Origin: Ophiothrix spiculata
Lineage: Eukaryota > Echinodermata > Ophiuroidea > Amphilepidida > Ophiotrichidae
Strand: one strand, 5' to 3'
Assembly: GCA_000969725.1 (NCBI GenBank)
Contig: JXSR01S011213.1
Length of the DNA stretch: 23,438 nt
A program made the translations under genes and the position numbers. The first letter of the stretch is position 1. The number at the start of each line of letters is the position of its first letter. A model generated the notes under the pieces. It made no database searches. It saw nothing but the letters and a program-made list of their open reading frames with translations, and was not told where the DNA came from. Shown in pieces: positions 11,001 through 20,000 of this stretch.

Positions 11001-14000
11001 ATAGCGAATACCGTATACTTCTATGTGATCGCAGCCTAAGAAACCCCTGACATCCTCTTACCCAAACTTGATGTGATCAGAGCCGGCCAAAAGAGCACAA
11101 ACAGTCCACTTGGAGAGCTTGAAGCTGTTGTTCTTGAGTTCCGTTGCCAACACGGCACCACGCTGGGAATCCAGCTTCTGCCTCCACTCTGGAGTGTTGC
11201 TAACCTGAAAGGTATAGAGATGGCAAAGACAGAGAAAGAGAGAGGGGGAGGGGGGTGTTATGATCATACAGAAAAAATCAGGAGAATGCTTCAAAACAAA
11301 ACCACCTGCTGCCTATGAATCATCTACAGGGTTTTGGTGTGCACTGGGTATACTCTATAAACCTTGAAATATGCAACAAGCAATCAATCTCTGTTACAAG
11401 ATCCATAGCATATTCTATAACATTGTGAACTGGTGGTTTTGCATTGAGTAAGAGACTAGTAATTATTGATTAGGATTGATTAAGACAAAATCACCGTGTA
11501 TTAATACTTTTGTACATGAATCGTTCATGATTTGGGTATTATTTTTGGCTAATTTTGTTGCGAGCACTTGAACAAACATTGAAAATAAGTTTATTTGAAT
11601 ATTCAGCACGATTGGGTACGTTGCTAAGATTCAAAAAATATGGAATTTATTGCTTCCCCGCATGGTCAAATTGTTCGTAAATTGGCTGCTTGTTGCATAC
11701 TTTAAGATTTATGGAGTATAGTTAAATAAGATTTTTGAAGTTGGCTCTTGAATTATTCTATATGGGCTAAACTTCACTAGAAATAGTCCGGCATAAAAAG
11801 CTTTCATATTTAAGATGAAATCTTACAGCACAATTACATTATTCACCTTGTAGTTCTATTATTTAAAGCATCACACATGATTTTAAACATCTGGGCCCAT
11901 ATTCATGAAACACCGCTAACTCTAGTTGGCTGCTAACTCTTTGTCTACCTGTCAAAATTTGATGAGTAGACAAAGAGTTAGCAGCCAACTAGAGTTAGCG
12001 GTGTTTCATGAATATGGGCCCAGGTTTATATTATGCTATAAAAAGTGATCTTTGTTTGCCTCAGATTGCACAGAATGTGTCCTCACATTTTTGTAAGACC
12101 TGGATAACTAATAACAATACATCATTGACAAACAAAAATCATTAAAAAAATACAAATACTAATTTAAAGTACTCCTAACTTAAGTTATATATATAAGTTA
12201 TATAAATTAGCAATTGCTTCATACAACTTCTTTGAGTACATGGTACATGTACTCAAAGAAGTTGTATGTGTACCATGTACTCAAAGAAGTTGTATGAGTA
12301 CATGGTACACGTAGTTCACATATTGCATGATATTGATATAAAATTGGTTTGATTGACCATGATACAAAAAGATATTGGTCGAGCTATGAGTTTTACGAAA
12401 TATCGTCGAGCTCGATATTTCTAAAACTCATAGCGAGACCAATATCTTTGAGTATCATGCGAAAAAATCCATCCAATTTTATCATTATTATGTTCAAAAT
12501 CTGATATTTTGTATCCTGTCCGATATCCCTGTCCGATTTTTTGGAAAATCGGACAGCTCAGAACATAATAATGTCATATATGTCAATTTTACTACTGATC
12601 CTAGGTCAAGGTTGGCTGATTTCATTATATATAATGGGTTTTGAAGTTATAATAATTTAATCTTTTTTAGCATATATACTTTTTTTTACGGGGAATCATC
12701 CACCCCTCATTTACCTATATCCATCTCAAGCTATCATTTGTCTTAATGTAATATATTGACTCATCACTTTAAAGTGCATTACAGTAGCAATTTGCATTGG
12801 ACCTGAATTAATAAGGAAATTCCACCTGACCATGCCAACTCGTTTTTGATTCTAAGGTGTCATTCAGGATTTTTTTTAAGTGTTTAATGTAGGAAGTTGG
12901 GAACCAGCAATACAATAAAAGACAAATGGTGGCAACTTTTTTGAGATTTTGGCTCACATATATGTTCCAAGAGCATAAACGTGTATTGAATACAGGTGGG
13001 GTTTGTGACTTTCCTTATCTTTATTAACGGCTTTTTTAAGTTATAGGCCCAAATATATGCCACAAGAGTATAAATAGTTGCTGAATACAGGTCGGGAATG
13101 GCGACTTTTCCTTGTATCTTATTTTTTTTATATCTCAAAATTGGGATGTCCAGATTTTGGCCATTTTGAAAGTTGTAAATCAGGAAGATCCTGATAAATT
13201 TGGGACAGTTGGCAGGTATGCTTAGTTATCAAAAATGCTGACTTGTTTGTCTCAGATTCCAAAGAATATTTCCTCACACATTTTAAATAGGACCTGGATA
13301 ACTAAGAATACATCATTGACAAACATAAATAAGAAGAACACCTTGCAATTGATCACTATCACGATTAGGACTAAAATAAAGTTCGTTTGGCGTTTGGCAT
13401 AACATACAAAATAATTAGGGTAGGTAGGTCAGTTTTTTTTGTTATTGTTGTTGTTGTTTTATCTTTTTTGACTTTTGGCTTTGAAATTAACACTAAATAA
13501 CCACAGGACACAAAGACTAATGGAGCAGCAACATCTTATCAGGAAGAGTTGGATTGTTCATTCCCCGACTAACAAGGAATATGAGTTGGGTTTAGTCTCT
13601 CTTTATAGGCCTACTTAATAAAACTACAACCACAAAAGGAAGGCATTGCACCTCCTCGTATATTAATGATACATTTATAATATAAACACGTCTCACACCA
13701 AATATGGCAAATACTCTCCTTGACAAGATGTCCTGTTACTGTATACGTTACATGTGCATCATAAACTTTTGCACAAAACTAAATACTGGCTAATTATAAC
13801 ATAAGATCCAGGAAGTCGTGTATACGAAACATACGCATTATAACTTTTGCACAAAACTAAATACTGGCTAATTATAAGATCCACATTGTCTATCAATGTG
13901 GTTACTGGCTGTTTTATTTTATTCTTAATATGTGTGGTACATACATTTGTTGTCAGAATTTATGAAAAAATAACAATGTATAAAAATAGAGCATTATTAA

Positions 14001-17000
14001 TAGTGATCAAAAATGTTTATTTATTTGTTTGTCTCAGATTCCAAAGAATATTTCCTCACACATTTTAAATAGGACCTGGATAACTAAGAATACATCATTG
14101 ACAAACATAAGAAGAACACCTTGCAATTGATCACTATCACGATTAGGACTAAAAAAATGTTTGTTTGGCATTTGGCATCTGGATCTTATGCTATAATTAG
14201 CCAGAATTTAGTTTTGTGCAAAAGTTTTTGGTGTGTGCGTAAGTATTTGAGGTGTTTTAGGTTGAGTAAGTGATTTCACGGTTGCATACGTACACACAAG
14301 TGTTTTAACAATTGAGCCGTACGCGCAAGTGTTTTTGATATGCGTGCATACGCGTTAGTTGTTTTTAAGGTTGCACAAGTTAGTTTAAAGCTCTCACAAT
14401 GCTTTTTCAAGCTCCTTATACTATCGCGATGCTTTGTTTCACTGTAGTTTTAAACCCAACGATTAAGTAAATACTAATTAGTACTAGTATATACTTTGCA
14501 GTAAAAGTAAAAGATTATACATATCAAATTAAGTAAATACTTTTACTTTTACTCTTACTTTACTTTTACTTTTACTTCTTACTTGAAGTATTTACTTACT
14601 TTTTATGCATACGGCCCATTGTCTTTCAATGTGATAACTTGCTGTTTTATTTTGTTCTTAAAGGGGCATTGGACAAGTTCAGCATCATCCCCAAACTTTT
14701 CCCCAAACATTTTGAGATTTGTGCATCATTTGAAGTATTAGCGGTAATAATGACAGCATGCAAAGTTTCATTGTCAAATTCAAACCCTATATACCAAAAT
14801 ATTTAAATATTCTCTTATATTTAATTATCGTTGTCGACAACGATAAATACCGCCCTCTATAGTTGAATACATAGAATTGGCCTTTTCAGGAGATCTAATG
14901 AAAATCCCAAATTTCTTTTAATTTTTCTGCAATCTATGATGTGAAAGAAATGTTTTACAAACAAATCTTTGGCTCTTTCTCATTGTATAGCATCAATATT
15001 AGAGAATAGCCTCATACCCAAATCAACAAATAAAATAAAATTCAAATTTTTGACTTTTTTGAAGGTTTTGTTCCAAAATTTTCCCGATATCTGGTAATTG
15101 ACTGTCATTTACTAACTTATGAAGTGTAAATCATCCACAAACAAAATTTCAAAATTTTGTCCAATGCCCCTTTAATAGTGTGGTACATACATTAGTTGTC
15201 AGAATTTATGAAAAAATAACAACGTATAAAAATAGAGCATTATTAATAGTGATCAAAAATATTTATTTGTTTGTCTCAGATTCCAAAGAATATTTCCTCA
15301 CACATTTTAAATAGGACCTGGATAACTAAGAATACATCATTGACAAACATAAATAAGAAGAACACCTTGCAATTGATCACTATCACGATTAGGACTTTAA
15401 AAAAATGTTTGTTTGGCGTTTGGCATAACATACAAAATAATTAGGGCAGGTAGGTCAGGTTTTTTTGTTATTGTTGTTGTTGTTTAATTTTTTTTTGACT
15501 TTTGGCTTTGAAATTAACACTAAATAACCACAGGAAACAAAGACTAATGGAGCAGCAACATCTTATCTTCTTATCTTTCATTTTTATTATCAACTTGGAC
15601 TTCGAAGCTATCTAAAAGTGAGAAGTGTTGTTTAAATTCTTAATTTTACCATTTTTATCATATACACATGAAAAATACAAATATAATAGTAGGGTCGGCA
15701 CCAAAAATAGGGTAGGTCGGGTTACACCAAACAAATATTTTTTTCAGGCCTTGTTACAATCTTTCAAGTGCCTGCTTGTGAACATCTCCAATTAAAAAAC
15801 ATCCTCTTCCTCTAGCAACATCATTTTCATACCTTCGGGTCCCATTCATTGAGCGTCTTAATGTTGAGATATTGAAGCTCTCCATTGGAGCCTAGCATAA
15901 CACCATCGTGTTCGCACCGTGCTATAAGGTTGATGTCTTCACCAAGTATGAACTTGCGATACCTAAGCGAAAAAAAGTCAAACAAACAAAACATATCCCT
16001 TTGTAATTGTAAGTCACTGCATGTGGTTTTACTTCCAAAAAGGAAGCAAAAATTAAATAATCACAAAGGCCATATCATCATTTAAGGGGCAATTCATGAT
16101 CCAATTTTCATCCTCAAGGTAAGGTCTATCAAAATTGTATTTCTTAGCTAGTAAGAATCCTTGACTGGTGTATGTTATAATCCCCCAAACCATTCTTTCA
16201 AATGTGCTTGCATTTTTGAGAAAACTGTGAAAATGTGTCATTTTCTAATTATTATCGGGGTCCCAACACTGACAGTAATTTCAACACAGTAGCCTACAGA
16301 GATTTTCAAAACACTGAAAAGCTTGTAACTTGAAAACTAATTGTCGGAATCAAGTGAAATTGTCAGTATACTGTTATAGTTTTTGTATGGAAGCTTTTAA
16401 TCGATCAGGCAACTCTTGCAGGTTTGTGGGAACATTAGATGTTCAACCAGCCTGCGGAATACTTGATTGCCTGATCCCATGCGTGAAATGAGCATACCTG
16501 AAGGTATGTCAGCCTTGAGTACCACCATGTGGTAATCAATTACACAGTGATTGAAAGACGTCAAAATAACAGAAAAGTTGGAGCACAAATAACAAAAATA
16601 AAGACACAACAACTATGCTTCTGCAGTTACAGAATGATACATGGTATATTCTGGATACTTCTCAACGTCATGAATTAACATAGACGGCAGCCATAGTTAA
16701 ATGTCAAGTCACATTACATGGTCAATGCTATGTCTGCACTGAAAACACACAACTGAACAGTACAAGCTCCAAACGAAAAGTGAGCTGAACCGTGTAAGCG
16801 TAGTGCACGAAAAAGCAAGGTGCACGGCACTGCGCATGACCACATGCACCTCGGTTGCACTACGCCTATCTCTGTACATCCACCTACAAACCGGTGCATC
16901 CATCGCTACAAACCTTAGATGCTCTATAGCTAGCTCCCGAGACATGACCCCCAAAAAGGTCAGATCACCTTTGCTCAGAGCTTGCGATGGAGTTATCATC

Positions 17001-20000
17001 AACTGCGCTGTACGTTTACATGCAACAGTAGCGATTATACGACAACAGCCTGAACATCGGTAAAGGGACAATTTACATCGCAAATTAGGTTTAGAATTTG
17101 CAAGGGAATTTGGAGAACACATCCTAAAATCGCAATCACTGCAAACAGCGCAAAATGCAAGACATAGCTGGTCAGTCAGTCGGTCAACAAGGTCACAAGC
17201 TTACACAGAAAGAACACGGGTGGAGAGCACCCCTGGGCAAGGGCATTTCAATACATTAACGCTGTACTATTCTTTTTATTTAGCTAGAAAAAAGTCAAGG
17301 TTGTTGTCACGTCAAATTTCAACATTATTTTGTCCTGTATCTCAAAATGAAAAATGATGACATACAGGAGGTGTGTGAGCAATTACTGTGTTATGCCCTC
17401 TATTGAGTGAACCACAATTATCACCTCCCGGGACATTTGAATGAGACAAGTAATGCATGAACTATATTCTTGACATCATGCATTGTGCTTTATGAAATGT
17501 AACCAATCTTGAGACACCGCATTTTGCCATTGGGACACCGCAGTAATGGTTCTATCGAAATGGTCTATAAGCTCAAAATTATAACTGAACAGTCAGTACT
17601 CACCTGTAGGCTACTGATGCAACATGGGTGTCATCTTCATCAGAAACAAATGGATTCTTCTGATCAAACTTATGCTTTTCCTTATTCTGACAAATTAATA
17701 AACAATTTCAAAAAGACATCAGATTTGTCACTCCCTTGTGTGAAACACCCCAAGGCTTATGAAGCTTTAATATTCCCACGCCCTTATTCGTCATGTGATT
17801 CATGCAAGAAAGTCGTATCTGCAATAGCTGCCATTTGTCATAAATTTGGATTGCACATTGTATAATCCCCAGTCTTGGGTCAGAACCACTGACATAAGAC
17901 ACTGACATTTTGAGGGATTTTTCACATTCTTGTGACAAGTTGTAAAATAAATATAACTTAGGGCAGCCATTGCAGATACGACTTTCTTGCACTCACATGA
18001 CGATTTGTCATGCTGGTACATGGAATATACTGATGAGTGATAAATAATATAGTCTTCAGATAAACTGCTCATATTGATCTTGTGAAGCCTTTGCTATTAG
18101 TTGTGATGTTAATTTGGACTCCTAAAAAATCCAATAATGTTTACAGCTAGCACATATAAATATTCTTCTTCAAGTTGTTAGTCTGTGACTTGCAAAACAA
18201 TATCCTTACCAGAAACTGAAACAGGGATATCCCATGTATAGTAATATATCATTATACAAGTCAACTTCTTACAGCAAAATCTTACAATCAAAATGGTGGA
18301 AAAGTTGTTTGTTTGCCTCAGAATACATAGAGTGTCATCATTCTTATTAGTTACCTCAGACAGGGATAACTTATTACATCATAGACAAAAACAAAACACC
18401 GCAAAACTCCCCGCTTTGTGGCAATATAATCCCTGTTTAAGGATTATTAACTCTCAGATATTAAAAAAACACCTTGACGTTCCCACTTACTATAGGCCAA
18501 ACAGTAATTTATTGGACAGCTTTAACTGAAATCCAGAGTGCAGGGCCCCATTGTTTGTAAATGCAACTGCTGCCATGGATTTTTGTTTATATTGTCCAAG
18601 AAATAATTGCTTTGCCTATAATGCTATGTAACCCAATCGTTCGCAATGATCAAAGACTTTATAGACTTAGCTCATTTTTTCTGTTGGGTTAATGTGTCAA
18701 GACCCTGATAAGTCACCTCGGTTCTTTATGTGAGTGCAAGAAAGTTGTATAGATCTGCAATGGCTGCCTTAAGTTATATTTATTTACATCTAGTCACTAG
18801 AATGTGAAAAATCCCTCAAAATTTCTCTCCCAGATGTCAGTAGCTCTTGAAATGGTACTTCAGGTGACAGATGACACTGTCACCTGAAGAACCATCAAGA
18901 ACCACTGACCCAAGACTAGGATTATACAGTGTGCAATCCAAATTTATGACAAATGGCAGCTATTGCAGAAACAATTTTCTTGCACTCACATGATTATCAT
19001 TTTGAATCCAATTCTGTTCTCTGCATTATTTTGCTGTAGCTACACGTGACAAAATATGACACAAAACTTCCAACCAACACTTCGAAACTAGATATCTAGA
19101 AAACCCTCTTTATTTTCTGTACCTACCATCTTCAAACATTGCTGGGAGAAGTTATGGTTAATAAATGTAGCTTCCAGGGCTAAGTTACGTGGTGAATTCA
19201 TATGGCTGCCTTCATCCTGGGGCGGCTCTATCGCGGTTTCGTTCACAGTCAATAAATCTGTAAAAGTATCAAATATAGCAGTAAAAATCAGGGGTGTGAA
19301 AGACCTCTTTTTAAAAATAGAGGAATTTGTACAAAATGAGGAAAACAGGGGTGTGAGTGCCAGGTAATAAAAAGAGCTGAAAAAAGCTGAAAATTGTGAC
19401 AAAATGCCAAACACAGGCTGAAAATGAAAGAAAAAGCTGAAATTATGACTCTTTTAAAGCCATTAAATAAGCTGAAATCAGCTAAAAAGCTGAGACTTTC
19501 ACACCCCTGGGAAAAACACTGAAAAATTCTAAAAATGGGCTAAAAATGAAAAAGCTAAAATTAGGTCTTGAATAAATTTTCAAAAAAGAAAGAAATCAGC
19601 TTCAAAGAGGAAATGTCATACACTTGAAAAATGTTGACCCTTGGGATAAGTCTCCTAGGAAGGTTGGCTGAAAGAGGTGGCTGTAGTACTCATCTCTCAT
19701 CAATACCAATTGGTTTGCATGATCCTAAATTTTGGGGCAGATTTTGAGATTCCATTCAGATTCTCTAAAGTTTGCAAGTCTTTAAACTCTCTTCTATTCT
19801 GATTGTTTGAAATACAAGGGGGTGTCAAAAAGTTTTAAAGATCAACCAGAAGGAATGCAGACAGGAACATAATTTTGTTACGCAATCCTTCAGGCATCTT
19901 TGGATAGTCACTGTGCAAAGTAGCACAATTCTCCCACTGAAAACTGACTGTCCACAGATCTACATTGTAGCTTATCTTCTTTTGCAAAAAAGAACATTTT

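Larger units (their letters stand above)
10081..11061 (-). other. EIF3D: eIF3d intron
   Basis: 981-bp GT-AG intron with a GATT simple repeat (about 10311-10348), one ~80-bp repeat (10410-10488) and a Harbinger-like MITE (10837-11036). 10490-10830 shows nothing recognisable. Confidence 0.95.
11205..15832 (-). other. EIF3D: largest eIF3d intron, repeat-filled
   Basis: 4628-bp GT-AG intron. It holds a perfect foldback (11891-12023), hairpins (12220-12572), four copies of the ~80-bp repeat, a TIR element (13763-14228), a TTTAC-rich simple repeat (14533-14600) and a T2 MITE (14658-15175). 11320-11890 and 12580-13240 show no identifiable element. Confidence 0.95.
17687..19126 (-). other. EIF3D: eIF3d intron
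   Basis: 1440-bp GT-AG intron filled by two opposite copies of one TIR element (17788-18003, 18728-18995), an ~80-bp repeat (18309-18389) and a 130-bp MITE (18491-18620). Confidence 0.95.

Noticed and set aside
17509-17865. 118-codon plus-strand open frame
   Set aside because: It overlaps an eIF3d exon on the other strand and a TIR element. I see no independent protein.
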